Shown: positions 1 through 11,959, numbered from the stretch's first letter. The stretch is DNA of 64,000 bases from Branchiostoma floridae (GCF_000003815.2 NC_049981.1:21151645-21215644); one strand, 5' to 3'. Notes: generated by a model from the sequence alone, not told the origin. Numbers and translations are program-made.

Positions 1-1465
1 TTCTTCATTCCGGCTAGTTCTGCTTGATTCCTGCTGATTCGGTTTCAGTGTGAAGGCTCTATAATGATGATCACATGCCTAATAAATACATGAATGCCAA
101 GCGTAGCCAAATCTTATTATAAGTACACAATACATATATATTCATAAGTACATATGAATGCTTTGACAATGGTCAATAGTCTGGAATAAAGTTTACGATT
201 AAGATTGAAGACTAATGGATTTCACGCCTTTAATTGCAATGTATCTTTACTTCTTCCAATCAAATTACAAACAGTCTGAATTTAAATTGAATGTACATTG
301 CATTGACCTAGTACTCACGATGTTGAATGAAGGGCTTGTGATTTCAATACATTTCGTACTACATAAACACAAATAGTAGTCATATTAGACACAGCACAGA
401 AAATGCCATGAAAATACTCAACCAGGGAATAAGCAGCAAGTAATAGATGTATTATATATTTTCTTCTCAATCTGGTTAAACCGTTTCTACATGCCATGGT
501 AGGCTTTTTTTTAACAAAATGTGTAAATATATATTGTGTAGTTATACACATAACGTATGTTACTGATTATAATACCAGGCTAAGACAACAGAAAGAAAGA
601 AATCAGCATTCCATTCACAATACTCTTTCTCATTAGTCATCAGAAAACTACAATAGAATAGTAGAGTTTAACATAGACGGGCCCTTTGCGGGCTGGGGCG
701 GGTGATGATATTAGTCACTCTTGTTATGTTGTCCTGACTGCATCAGATCAAAGCTTATGTCAGCTGAGTGCTGCAGCAATGTCTGTGTCTTGTACGGCAG
801 CAGTCTGTAATGAAAAGCAACACAATGATCGCACATTTGCACGGGTCTATTGGAATATATCGCAATATTGGCATGACGGCCGTGGTACTTTGTAAATACT
901 AATTGATGGACATTGACGTGTAAGTTCTAATCTAAATTTTATCTACTTTTCGTGACTTAAGTATTTTTTATTCATGTATGGTGATGATTTATACATGATT
1001 TCATATTATAACTGAGCATTGATACACATTGATATGCAATCTGTTAGTCTATCTATCTATCCAATTCAGAATAAACTGATCATATGACGTGCGGTAGGTA
1101 TATCCTGAAAAGATAAATAAATGAAATGTGCATGAAAAGATAAATAAATGAAATGTGCATAGAGTTACGCCTGTTTGAAGAGAAAGCTGATCACACTGTA
1201 CATTTTGGGATATTCATAGATTATCGTAGTAAAGGGCAAACACATTGAATTATTGTCTGATTGTATATTGCATGTCAGCTTTCAGGTTCATCCTAAAAGG
1301 TGAAAACAACACTTAATTTAGTTGTTAGAGGTTAGCATAATAGGCTAATCCTAGCTTTTGCAACACACTACACAATATTTATGTTGATATGCAAGACCAT
1401 TTCCCTTTAGTTTGTACACACGTGCCCTGCCAGTGAGTATCATTCATTTTAACTAGTGGTCAGAC
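1..1465. other. Left edge, no gene resolved
   Basis: I see no supported gene here. The stretch is AT-rich with short open frames only. The dehydrogenase on the minus strand may place a final exon here or left of the window, because its fifth exon ends at a perfect GTAAGT donor, but I could not identify that exon. A 27-bp word containing GATAAATAAATGAAATGTGC is directly repeated at about 1110-1160. Confidence 0.5.
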
Positions 1466-1595
1466 TTACTGGCTAGTGAGAGGAACGGATCTCAGCTCCG
1501 GTGGCAAGATGAGACGTCTTTTGTTCTTGAGAACGGCATCGACTGCCTCCAAGGCAACTTCCTCTGGTGAAAGAACGCGCATCCCACCTCTGGTA
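1466..1595 (-). CDS. SDR exon 5, end uncertain
   Basis: Acceptor TTTCAG. It encodes [20 protein letters not shown] and a [12 protein letters not shown] segment typical of the family C-terminus. An in-frame TAA at 1468-1466 lies inside the sequence CAGTAAGTC. Either the protein ends here after TSQ, or the donor GTAAGT is used and the last 30 or so residues lie on another exon. I favour the second. Confidence 0.7.
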
Positions 1596-4500
1596 CTGAA
1601 AGGTGACAAGGGCAAGGTTGTGGTCTTTTGTTTGTTTGTTTGAACCTTTATTTATTCATGAGCTCAAATAGGCCTGCAGGTCGCTTTTCATTGAGGTCAT
1701 GAGGGAGGTATGGGTCAGATAAGATATAACAGAGATACAAATTACATCGAGTCCTAATAGATCCATCAACATTTATATCACTACATAAACATGATACAAA
1801 AATTTAGAACAGCGAAAGCTCAGATTTCATAGTCTGTGTCTCAAGCAGGTCAGATTTTGGGCCGTTACGTGTGTCTGGCGGTAGGTTGTACTTTCAAACA
1901 TTTGGTCAACGGTAGGCTATCGATCTTCTGAAGGTGATTGACTTGGTCAAAGACACGGTAATTCTGACTGTACTGAGCCGAGAAATAACTATGTAAGTTG
2001 CCATCAGAATAAGTGTTAACATTTTCACAAACACGTTTGATTTTAACAAGATAATGGTGCCCACTACACTAATAATCAATAAAATGTCTCTTTACTTATT
2101 TTCTTGTTTGTCTTCTTTCTTCTTATGAACAGAAAAATTTTCCTAAAGAGGAAATCTTTCTGCTTTTAAGAAAACGTTTTATTCACAAATGAACAATATT
2201 TTTGTAGTAATTTCTGTCTTACAACATTTTTCTTGAAGTAAGATTATTCTTCTTGAAGGAAGAGAAAAACTTTAATATTTTCTTACATATGAAAACAAAA
2301 ATAAGAAAAGACAAGAAAATTGACTTGAATTTCCAGAAATGCTTGAAAGTCAAAATCCTTTTTTAGAAATACATAAATAAAAATTGTTCCTTGTTGTAAG
2401 AAGAATCTTCAATCTATTTTTCTTAGTCATTCTTATGAGAAAATATGCCCACGATTTAAGAAAAAGAAATAAAGAAATAAGGTAGCATATCCTTACAATC
2501 ATCACGGTGTCAGACTGGCAACTTTTTTCACCACTGCCACCCCACCCCCAATGTTACCAGTATGCAATGTTGTACCTTCCAATTTTAGGGTTGGGACAGA
2601 ATCCTGTGTCGATGAAGAAGGGACAGACGGTGGTTGTTTTAATTCCATCCTTCCCCTGCAGTTCCAACTCTTTCTGCAAGGTGTCCATCAGCCCCACCAC
2701 AGCATGCTTTGATGAGCTATTGAAATTACAACCAAACGCCAAGTCAAATCATCGACAAATGAACAATACCTGATTGCAATACTTATTGGGTAAATTTCGG
2801 TATTTAGACTGCCTATTCTTAACAATGGGAAACATGGCAGAAAGAGGCTGTCAAAAATCACCTACCTGAGTTTTAAAAACATGAAAAACTCACATTGGCA
2901 TGGTTGTCCGGCCTCTGAAGAGTAATTTGACCACAAAAAAAGGAAAAAAAAACTTACGGCCGAATTATATCATACGACATCAAAACATAGGTGGTGACCT
3001 TTTCACTGCCTGTAAACAACACCAAAACACCTAACTTCTAAGGCCTACTGCAGCCACAAACATCACTAAAAATCTGTTTCTTCAACACAATATAGGAACT
3101 ACAACCCTTACCTATAATATGCACCTCCAAAATCCAAACATATCCAAAGAAAAACATTTCTACATCCACTTTGGCCAAGGCTACCTAAGCATTCTGAAAT
3201 ACCGAAATTTGCCCTCTTGGTTGGAACTGTAATTTTATTACATTTTATCGTAGTAGGGGAAAAACAAGGCATTGAAATGTTTCATTTTCTTTTCAGAAAT
3301 CCATACCTGTGACTCTAATGCATTGTCAATTGCCAAGTTGCAAACTCAGAGTAAGAGTAGTTAACATTACGTGTAGTCAACCATGTATGGACTTCCGCTG
3401 TAGCCCGCTATAGAGGCCAGTGCGGCAATGTGGCCATGGTTCTTGGTCATCATACTTGGTAGGAAGGCACGTATGGTCTGCGAAGGATTTGAACAAAAAG
3501 GTGACATGAGGATCTGAATGACAATAACTCTGTTCATTAAATGTCAGTTTTTATTTTCAAAATGTTTCATAAAATATGTATATCGATGATTAGTTTAGAA
3601 TCAACAATAGGCATATTTATACATAGGAAAATATATTAAAGAATGTCTAGACGACAGAAATCCCTCCAATGATTGTAAAATACCATTTCTTTCATCCAAT
3701 ACTATGCACCATTATATTACATAGATTGGCCTTGTAGTTATGTAGTTATGTATAGCCTGTAGTTATGTACCAGTAGATGGCATGTTTTGTACCTTGTACA
3801 GTTGTTGCGCAATAAAGTTATCATTGTAATGTAAAAAAAACTCTATCATTGAATTCTTGGGAGTTTTTCCTTTCTGGACAACATCTGTAAGTTAAACCCT
3901 CACCCAGAAATGTGCAAGGACGTTGACTTGGAAGGTTCTCTCAATCTGGTCATCTGTTAGGTCCAGTACGGAGCCTGTGGTCATCACGCCAGCATTGTTG
4001 AACAGAACGGTCACATCACCTACCTCTTCTTTCACCTGGGGCCGGCAGGTGATGAAGAAAATTTAGAATTAGATAATGTTAATCCTGCAATCTACATCTA
4101 CATCTGTTCCATGCTGTAAAACACAGACTAGTGAAAGCTTAAGGTAGCAAGTTCTCACTTTGTATATTGTAGATGATTATAGTATTAGTATTAGTTTAAT
4201 GATTGCCCATGTACCAATCTGTTTCTTTTTTACAATAAAGATTTTTTTTTATTCTATTCTAATCTATATCTATTTGATGCGTGGCAGCGCTCATCAAGTC
4301 TTAATCTTCTGTAAATCTTCCAGTATCACTCAGCCGAAGTGGTTATTGTAATTGAGTAGGCTAGAAAGGTCAACTCTGAAGGGCTGGCGATCGTCATATG
4401 CACAAGTTAAACATTAATAGCCAAAGACCAATGACGTAACTGGTATGCTTAGCAGCATGTCTAAGTACATTAGTAAAGTTAATGTACATGTACATGTACA

Positions 4501-5143
4501 TATATTCCGTAAACCTGCTTTAAAGTAACATTATGTATACTTAGGCACCACTGAAGACACATGATGGGCACATAACTGTTGACAAACTTCCACTCAAACT
4601 TGGATATGTTTGGCGACATTCTTAGTATGAAATAATCAGCCCTAATATCCAGGCAGATTTACCATTGGCATAAGATAGTATCAAAGCTCACTAAGGAGTA
4701 TAGCTGGCCAAAGGGAGTCATCAGCCACTCGATTAGCCAAACACAATCCTAGAGGCCGGCATCACTCCTCTGGCAGCTTTTGATACTAATCGTATGCTAC
4801 CGTAGGATCTGCATGGAGATTAATTAACCCCACCCACCTGTTGGGCCACCCCCTGTATTTCCTCCCTTTTGCTACAGTCTACCCGGTAGGCCCGCGCCGT
4901 GCCGCCGTCCTCACGGATCTGTTCGGCAGTAGCTTCGTTCCCGTCCCGATTGATGTCCCACAGCACCACGGTTGCGCCCAGCCGGCCGAACTCCAGCGCC
5001 AGGCACCGCCCGACCCCGTGAGCCGCCCCGGTCACCAACACCACCTCTCCCCGCACACTCTTCCTCTTCACCGGGACGAACTTCAACACGAAGGCCTCGA
5101 GGATCGTCCAGAAAGTTTTGGCAAGTAAAATGAAGATATTCAT
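1466..5143 (-). CDS. SDR16C/RDH10-type short-chain dehydrogenase, 5 exons
   Basis: Likely a membrane-associated NAD(P)(H)-dependent oxidoreductase of the classical SDR superfamily, nearest to SDR16C members (RDH10, SDR16C5, HSD17B11) that act on retinoids or steroids. The joined exons (5143-4838, 4035-3904, 3477-3371, 2716-2576, 1595-1466) keep one frame. Residues 1-25 form a hydrophobic N-terminal anchor with a basic flank. The cofactor motif TGAAHGVG is at about 38-45, LWDIN at about 61-65, NNAG at about 115-118, and the catalytic tetrad is N140, S168, Y181 and K185, with YTSSK assembled across the exon 3/4 junction. The reading meets a stop after 271 residues, shorter than the 300-340 usual for the family. 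That stop overlaps a perfect donor, so a further exon outside my model is likely. The substrate cannot be read from sequence. Confidence 0.85.
1626..1812. repeat. Dispersed repeat, copy 1
   Basis: This begins in a TTTG run followed by GAACCTTTATTTATTCATGA and a region with CATTGAGGTCATGAGGGAGG. The same sequence recurs in the same orientation at 63481-63660, with about 85 percent similarity by eye. It is probably the 3' end of a retroelement or a MITE. It lies beside SDR exon 5. Confidence 0.75.
2090..2485. repeat. AT-rich inverted-repeat region in SDR intron 4
   Basis: The region is built from repeated TTTTCTT/AAGAAAA words. TTATTTTCTTGTTTGTCTTC on the left is matched loosely in reverse complement by AAGACAAGAAAAT-type words near 2310 and by AAGAAATAAAG near 2470. 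It looks like an old palindromic element, with no coding content seen. Confidence 0.4.
2576..2716 (-). CDS. SDR exon 4: catalytic lysine
   Basis: It opens with the bases completing T then SSK, giving Y-T-S-S-K across the junction. It continues with the typical SDR16C segment [11 protein letters not shown] and CPFFIDTG. Donor GTACAA after the second base of a serine codon; 141 nt. Confidence 0.82.
3371..3477 (-). CDS. SDR exon 3: catalytic serine and tyrosine
   Basis: It encodes the segment [13 protein letters not shown] with the catalytic serine (about 168) and ends two bases into the codon after VDY. The donor is GTAATG. Length 107 nt. Confidence 0.8.
3904..4035 (-). CDS. SDR exon 2: NNAG motif
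   Basis: 44 codons, phase 0 at both ends, acceptor CCCCAG and donor GTGAGG. It encodes VLFNNAG followed by the helix ending in the catalytic asparagine ([10 protein letters not shown]). Confidence 0.85.
4643..4822. mobile_element. MITE family M1, degenerate copy
   Basis: The right terminus GTAGGATCTGCATGGAGATT and the internal words GGCATAAGATAGT and CAGCTTTTGATACTA match the intact copy at 14988-15143. The left terminus is decayed. It sits in SDR intron 1, next to the exon 1 donor. Confidence 0.75.
4838..5143 (-). CDS. SDR exon 1: membrane anchor and cofactor motif
   Basis: The start codon is at 5143-5141, followed by 102 codons. It encodes the hydrophobic N-terminus, TGAAHGVG and LWDIN. 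The donor is GTGGGT (phase 0) on the minus strand. A degenerate MITE ends about 16 bases beyond this donor. Confidence 0.85.
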
Positions 5144-6144
5144 GTTTAAAACTCATGCAGTGCAAGACGTTTTTTTCCGACCAAATTGTCCACAAAGATC
5201 TTGGGATTCCGCTGGCGCTGAGCAGATTGTAATTAGTAATACTGGTATTTGAATCGCTCGGTGCCAAATATCTCGCCTGGTTCGGTAAATATCCGCTGAA
5301 TTGAACTCAGTGAACCTTGAACGGGGACGTCTAGCGGTGCTAACACGGTGAACAATGAATTATTTTCTCTCTCGGCCATGCCCTCCATCTGTTGAGTGAT
5401 CATGAATCTGCAGTGGCAATGTCGCTGAAACCAACCCTTTTCAAAACTGATTTGTATTACCAGTATTTTCACCATCATGACCAATGCCAGCTGTTTTTTT
5501 TGGGGGGGGGGCGTAATTCAATTGTCCGACACCGTTTCTCTACATCAGACGATCACGTTTACATGTTTTCTGTTATGTCACGTGTCAAATTTTGTCCAGT
5601 GGTGCCATTAAAAGTCTGCTTGAGTGCGGCACCACTGTGTACTGTATCCTTTTGTTGTAATAAAGAAATGTCACTGAAGCCAGCATCCCTCCTTAAGTTA
5701 TTGCTGAAGGTTGTGCGTTTTCTGTCTTTTTTCCTCCTCCTTTCCACTGTTGGATGCCAGAGGATAAGCTGGATGACTATCAGCTCGGTATGTCGGACGC
5801 GGTGCTTGATTGTTTGTTTATTTATTCATTTCGCACGTATAAAAACAATAACAACTAGAGTTCGACAAACACATCTCTTCGCCAAAAAATCATGCCTTTA
5901 TTTAAGACTTTAAGTTTAAGGTCTTATTCATGTGTTACTAAATAGTAGCATGAACTGTGATCCTCACAAAGCCAGAAATGCTCCCCAAAACAAGTCTGTG
6001 ATCACAGTTGACCTGGTACCATGCCTGGTCAATCAGAAATTCATGCCTTCCAGAGGTTTTGTCCCTAGTGTAACAGCATCCAGCTCACAAGCTCCTCCAG
6101 CAAAATATCTGTGTAATAGCTGTGTCTATAGATATAGGTCAAAA

Positions 6145-6146
<2 letters not shown>
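5144..6146. other. Upstream flank of the SDR gene
   Basis: This is the presumed 5' flank and promoter side of the minus-strand dehydrogenase. I could not assign a core promoter. Open frames here lack domain features and codon character, and a G9 run lies at about 5503-5512. Nothing else is supported. Confidence 0.5.

Positions 6147-6213
<67 letters not shown>
6147..6213. repeat. (AT)n microsatellite
   Basis: An uninterrupted run of about 33 AT units. Confidence 0.97.
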
Positions 6214-6214
<1 letters not shown>

Positions 6215-6289
6215 CAGTTTATTTCTGTTAATTGGCCACTGACTACAACTAAAAGCATCTTTCCATGTAGATTATTATCTTAAGTACCT

Positions 6290-7320
6290 TTCAGCCAAAA
6301 ACAATGCAAACAAGTTTGAAAGTCCTATCATGGAATTCAGTGGATTTCTGTACTTTCCTCATTAATTATGCAAATTAGCTGTTGATTTGAATAATTAGCA
6401 TTACATTATGTAAGTCGTCACTTGAAAAATGATATGCCAACTGTTTTCGAACACAACCTTCCTTTCTGCAAACGCTACTCAAATGCCAGATATCATGAAA
6501 ATCCATACACAGATTCTTGAGTTATATGCTGTTGGAATGGATTTATGAACGTTCCTCATTAATTATGCAAATTATCTGCTGATTTGCATAATAAGTATTA
6601 CATTGTGTAAGTCATCTCTCATTCTATCTACATACCAAAAATCCTGATGATCCGTCAACACGTTCTTGAGTTATTCTCGTCCAAAGTTTTAAAGGAAATC
6701 GGTGCCTGCAGTTCCCAAAAAGCCGCTAGGGGGTCCAAACTCACAGCACTTACTCTCTGTCCCAAGGGCTATCTATCACTCAAAAATCATGACCACAGCC
6801 TGTCCAGAACACGAAGTGTATAATTTAAAAGTTTTGCTGCAGTACCTTAGGCAGCTACTAGAGGGCCCATTATCGAACTTGGCCTTAGTTTTCCTGACAC
6901 CCACCCACCTACCAAATATCATCAGGATCCATTCCAGGGTTCTCGAGTTATTTTGCATACAGACAAACGCACTTACATACAAATCCCGCTACAGCATCGT
7001 ACGTAAGAGCTAGGTAAACCATTTTCGCACTTGACCTTCCTCTCCAAAACCGCTACACACCTACAAAGTATCGTGAAAATCGCCCAGCTGCATTTTGACT
7101 TATGCTGCCCAAAACAAACCCCCAAAACATACCAAGCTTGCTGCAGTACCGTAGGAAAACGCCAGGTAAACCGTTTTCTAACTTGGGATTCCTTTTGACA
7201 ACCGCTACACACCTACCAAAAATCACAAAGTTCCATCCACAATTTCTGGAGTTATTTGCTGTTGACCTACATACAGACCCAAGTCAGCAATCTCATACTC
7301 TTCTTGGCGAAGAGAATAAA
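6290..7320. repeat. Dispersed repeat cluster
   Basis: A motif recurs several times: CATTAATTATGCAAATTA followed by an ATTACAT-GTAAGTC word, then CCAAATATC / ATCC / TTCTCGAGTTATTTGC-type words. Copies are near 6355, 6550, 6770, 6900, 7060 and 7215. This is a tandemly organised interspersed family with no gene seen. Confidence 0.6.
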
Positions 7321-8220
7321 GTATAGAAGGTAAATAAGGTACTGGAGGAGGGAAGAAGCCTAGTTGGCTTGTACAATACCCTTATCCATTTAAACAAACA
7401 TTAACTAACCTATATACGAATGTAGAAAATATAAAATGAATCACAGAAAAATAGTGAATGAAACATGTCCATAATTAATCCTTGATTTAGATGATTAAGT
7501 GTCAAGTCAGCGACGGCATTCGTTGCCTTTTCGTAAATGCCATACTTTCAGTGATATGTATGCTTGTTGACAGTTCTTCATGGATAGGACACAAAACCAA
7601 GCACCTTTGATTGTCGAGTGCTCTGGGTTTTGAAGATCTTCACAAGAAATGGCACAACCTTTGGGAACTTGATTGTAGAATGTTTAACATGCATGCGAAT
7701 TTGGATAACGAAGATCGGTTGTCATGACAACTGCAACATAGTCTGGAAACTCTGAGTACATTGTGTTCTGTACATTTATTTGTTGTTTTTTCTCCCTCAC
7801 AGATATGCCTCAGCCATCAAAGGCTTCACCGGCTTAATATCTCTCAAAGAAAACTAGAACATCGAATACAGCGCTATCGCGGAAGGAAGATAAAACAAAT
7901 GATAAACAAATCAAGTAACAAACCGTTTCGCAAAACCTCAAAGAATCAATTACATCATTAAACACCATCTCACCATGCATTCGACAGCCCTCCAACAGAA
8001 CGGCCTGGTGGTACGAGGGTGTGGGGATGGTGAAATTCGGCAGAAAAAATCGGAAAATTGTCCAGAGGAGTCAGTGTACGCTAAGGTTAATGTTCCCCCA
8101 CCGGGCTACGTGTCTTCATCACAACCGCATATTTTCAAGATCAGACGTTTCGATGGCATTCTTCATATTTATTGCCCTGGAGAACTGAACTGACCAGACC
8201 TTTGCGCGAAACTCAATTGT
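7321..8220. other. No gene seen
   Basis: Short open frames only. Nothing matches a recognisable domain, RNA or repeat. Confidence 0.5.
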
Positions 8221-8343
8221 CTCACGAGAATGAAGGTTGCCGACTGATTTATTGCCCCGAAGAAAGTTCTTCAGGTCTTTCAGGGCAATAAATTATGCCA
8301 ACTAATTTACAATAAATCAGTTGGCATCCTTCAGGCTCGTGAT
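8221..8343. repeat. Imperfect inverted repeat
   Basis: Left arm 8221-8254 and right arm 8311-8343 pair over about 33 bases (core CTGATTTATTG / CAATAAATCAG), enclosing a 56-base loop that contains two further AATAAAT words. It could fold into a hairpin and is probably a MITE remnant. Confidence 0.7.
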
Positions 8344-8504
8344 TCAAGTTGGCAGTCATTCAACAACCTGATGAAACTATTGGCAGTCGTTAGCTGGTCT
8401 ACACATATAATGTTGCCATTTCCGGTGTTTTGAACGTTGCTCAAGGTCACCCGTTATAGCTTTTTTTTGAAAGTCTAGATCGATGTGCTACAAATTCACC
8501 TACA

Positions 8505-9300
8505 TGTACTCTCCATGCAAGCAATGGCTAGGATCTGGCTTGTATTCGAAGTCTTTTTAGCTAGAGGGAAAAAAAAGAAAACACGTCAATACAAAGCCCG
8601 ATGAAAACGCCTGACGGAGAATTATAAAACAATTCAGATTTTAACATCTGCTTGGAGAGTGCTGCAATTCTCTTTTCTCGATTGCTCTAGATATTTGCTA
8701 GCTCACATAGATATATGTTTGTTTTTGTTGACATCTGGACCAGTGGATGAGTTGATGTTTCTTGGCCAGTTTGTTTGTCCACAGCACCGCACGTGTATAT
8801 TGAACTAGCATAAAGTTGCTTCGTCATAAATCAATGGCTTGGGTACCATCCTCCTGATCCGTACTAGACCTGCCCTCCCTGCTGAGGCAAGCGAAAAGTG
8901 GCCGGGGAGCCAGCGGTAACTGTGTAGGATGGTACCCAGGCTAATAACCCAGTATACTAGTGAGCTTTGAAACATTGGCTCTGATCATGACCGCTGATAA
9001 GAGTTTAGTAGAACAGCTTGAAAAAGTTCAAACCTGATGAACTTGGCAGCCATTCAAACTATTGGCAATTGTTTGTTGGTGCCAAAGGATGTGATGAATG
9101 TACATGTTTATGAACAGAAGTGTTTTCATCAAACAAGCACAACGTTACCCTTTATGGCCTGGTTCTTTGTGTTACAAATAACAATCTACATGTACTCTCC
9201 AAGCAATGGCTAGGATCCGGCTTATATTCGAAGACGTTTTAGCTAGAGGAAAAATGAAAATTTGTCAACACAAAGCCCGATGCAAACGCCTAAGACGAAG
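8505..9300. repeat. Local tandem duplication
   Basis: The segment around 8505-8610 (TACATGTACTCTCCA, then AGGATCTGGCTTGTATTCGA) recurs at about 9187-9290 (AGGATCCGGCTTATATTCGA), a spacing of about 680 bases. Words with TTGGCAGTCATTCAA also recur near 8346 and 9040. No gene is seen. Confidence 0.65.
8641..9030. repeat. Segmental duplication, copy A
   Basis: This matches 11178-11638 in the same orientation, including CTGCTTGGAGAG, GACATCTGGACCAGT, TTTCTTGGCCAGTTTG, GCACCGCACGT and the GGTACC hairpin region. It contains the inverted pair GGGTACCATCCT (8833-8846) and AGGATGGTACCC (8926-8939). Confidence 0.8.
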
Positions 9301-11092
9301 ACTAAAAAAACTAGAAAGGCCGACATTTGCTTGGGTGCAAATACAGCATATTTCAGCCATACCCATTCCCACGCAACATTGGACTGTTCCAAGTCACCCC
9401 TGCGCAAAAATGCAATATTTAATGTAAGTTATCCCCAAAAGAGAACTAATATTGTGAATTGATTCCATGTCAAAACAGAGCTTGCCCAATATGCCCCGGG
9501 CCCATATGGAAGAATATAATCTTCCACAGGAGCGCCTATGCATAACTGATTGGTTTTTAGAATTGCGGCAGCTCCTATTTTTCCGAGAGTGAAAAAAAAA
9601 CGCATCTTCCATTCAGAAGATTTTCGTCATGAAATTACATGACGCCATTCAACAATTTCCACTTCGATAACTAGGTCTAAGTACCGTCATAATCTCCTTG
9701 TGATGTGGGTGCATTTATTATTGCAGTGAACTTTTTTTAAGCAAGTAGGGCATACGTTTTAATAATTGTCAGGTGCATGTACTGTGTAGTAGGAGTGTTG
9801 TTGTTTTTTTCAAGCTAAAAACTTCAATCTTCTTCTTGTTTTGTATGAGCCATTACATAAACGGAGACGTCTCGAAATTTTACAAGAATTTTACCACCCT
9901 GTCGCTTCATTTCTTTTCTGAAAAATCCCAGGACGAACAAGTTAACTTGATTTGGCTTTATCTATATATTTCATTTTCCTTCGAATTCTTTGTTAAGTAT
10001 ATGCCCCTGCATACCACTGTTAAATTGTTTTACTTTGTATGCAATCAGCCATCGGACGTAATCTTGTCTGAGTGTTTCCTGCTCGTAGCGTGCGAGACCT
10101 GGAGGATAGGTGTTTCTACTTTGTTCGGGGGTTTCTTTTCGGAGGTCAGTGGTGATACTCTGGTATTGAGAGTGTTTTATTGGGCTCAAACTCTGGCAGT
10201 TTAAAGTTACTTACAATTTGAATGTACAAAGTTTACGTCAAAAAAGAACAACAACAACACTAGAAGTACCTACATTTGTTCGGGGAAAAATACATGCATT
10301 CTCGCCACTGTCAAACTTACGTATCAAAACTATTTAAAACGCAAGCCGTCCAATTTTCCCTGTCCAAATCTGCCGAAAATGATTGATAGTGCCATGCGGA
10401 ATGTTGGTAAATTCATCGACACTAACGTTCAATGCACGCGTACCGTCCGCTACCGCTCAAATGACCCTGTCTGAACTCCAAATCCTCGCAAACTACAATT
10501 TCAAACCCGGCAAAGGGGACCATATGGCCACTGTAAGGCTGTAATATGCATCTGTTTGTGTATATACGGGATTGCAAGGCCCCGCTTATGAATATTAACT
10601 AGCATTCGCCTTTCTCGTCGCTGATTGGCTGGCGTCCATAAAGTAATTATCTCTCTCTCCCCCCAGACCGCTGGCACCTGGCACGTGTGGGCTCTGGGGT
10701 CACTGGAGTTCACGGCAGGAAGCCGAAAGAAAACCAATTTCCCCTCAGAAAAGCGCTGAAATTAAGCATTTTAAAGTAGTTTATGCCCAAAATTTTACTT
10801 GGATCATTTTACCAACTATCTAATGCCTATCTACACCAAATTTAAGGTCATTCCATTGTAATTCAAGGGAACAGGGGGCCACAATATACCGTTTGGGTCA
10901 AAACATGACCTTTAAACTTCAATAAAATCATTTTAGAGGCAGATATGAAAAAAATGAGAAAACAGCACCTTGGTATTGACCCACTCTACCCTTGTGCCAA
11001 ATTTCAGGTCATTCGGTCACGGAACGACGGAGATGAATCGCTTTGAAGATTTGACAGGAGAAAGAAAGAAAGAAAGAAACATTACGAATACA
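9300..11092. other. No gene seen
   Basis: An open frame at 9773-10204 (143 codons) is AT-rich, has no recognisable domain and no conserved look, so I do not call it. From 10770 to 11060 there is a dispersed-repeat-like stretch with CCAAATTTAAGGTCATTC and CCAAATTTCAGGTCATTC words. Confidence 0.45.
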
Positions 11093-11166
11093 ATATATTT
11101 CACCATACCATATATGGTATGGCTGAAATATAATCACCATACCATATATGGTATGGCTGAAATATA
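11093..11166. repeat. Duplicated perfect palindrome
   Basis: The 20-base perfect palindrome CCATACCATATATGGTATGG occurs twice, 34 bases apart, each within a TATTTCA/TGAAATATAA frame. Confidence 0.9.
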
Positions 11167-11177
11167 ACAAGCCGGAT

Positions 11178-11638
11178 TCTAACCTCTGCTTGGAGAGTGT
11201 TGCAATTCTCTTCATTAGTGTTTGTAGAATTCCTGCCATGTTATCTTCGCAAACGAAACGATTGTTCTAGATATTTGCTAGCTCACAAAGAGATATGGTT
11301 GTTTTTGTTGACATCTGGACCAGTTGAGTGCTGAGCTAATGTTTCTTGGCCAGTTTTTTTGTTCACAGCACCGCACGTATATTGAACTGGCCATAAAGAT
11401 GCATCGTCACAAATCAATGAAAAAGTTGCTTCGTCATAAATCAGTGGCCTGGTTGCCATCCTTCCGATCCGTACTATCGCCGTCTCTCCCAGCTGAGACA
11501 AGCGAAAAGCGAGAGCCAGTGGTGAAAGTATAGGATGGTACCCAGGCTAATACCCCAATGTAGTGAGCTTTGAAACATGCAGAGACTCTGACCATGACCG
11601 GTGATAAAAGTTTAGTAGAACAGCTTTGAAAAGTTCAA
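11178..11638. repeat. Segmental duplication, copy B
   Basis: Partner of 8641-9030. It lies directly upstream of the main gene's promoter and carries the same GGTACC inverted pair in a partly decayed form. Confidence 0.8.
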
Positions 11639-11854
11639 CGACCACGGTTGAAAAAAAAAACGCGACGTAAGGCGCTCAGAATCTGCTTGTCTGGCAACTT
11701 ATTATTTATTGCTAAGCTTCAGCTCAAGTGCTTTTGTAACCTTTGCCCGCGATGTGCATATATTGACCTGGCAGCAAGATTGACTACCCATTGTACTAGC
11801 GCCATAAAGAGGGTGTTGTTTGTGTAGTCGGTGAGCGTGAGGGCACCAGCTCAG

Positions 11855-11922
11855 CCAATAGGAACAAGTGGTTGTTTGTGAGTCCGTGGCTATAAAATCT
11901 GAGCTCGGTGCAAAGATCAGTC
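11855..11922 (+). promoter_or_regulatory. CCAAT/TATA/Inr promoter of the mosaic gene
   Basis: A CCAAT box is at 11855-11859 and TATAAAA at 11891-11897. The initiator TCAGTC at 11917-11922 puts the start A at 11919, 28 bases after the first T of the TATA box. A splice donor follows 41 bases downstream. Spacing and element order are textbook, but usage is inferred. Confidence 0.75.
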
Positions 11923-11959
11923 ATCAGCTAACCGAAGGTCCCGACTGACTTCCACCGAG
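11919..11959 (+). other. Exon 0, non-coding 5' UTR
   Basis: A 41-nt exon between the predicted start site and a near-perfect donor (GAG|GTAAGTG). It has no ATG. It would splice to the acceptor at 15535, an intron of about 3.6 kb. Confidence 0.65.

Noticed and set aside
686-895. 69-codon frame as a final SDR exon
   Set aside because: Wrong strand for the dehydrogenase, and the reverse strand there shows no family-like C-terminus.
5392-5913. 173-codon open frame on the plus strand
   Set aside because: It lies in the 5' flank of the SDR gene, composition is biased and no motif is visible.
9773-10204. 143-codon open frame on the plus strand
   Set aside because: AT-rich, no domain, no splice context or conserved look; chance length in noncoding DNA.
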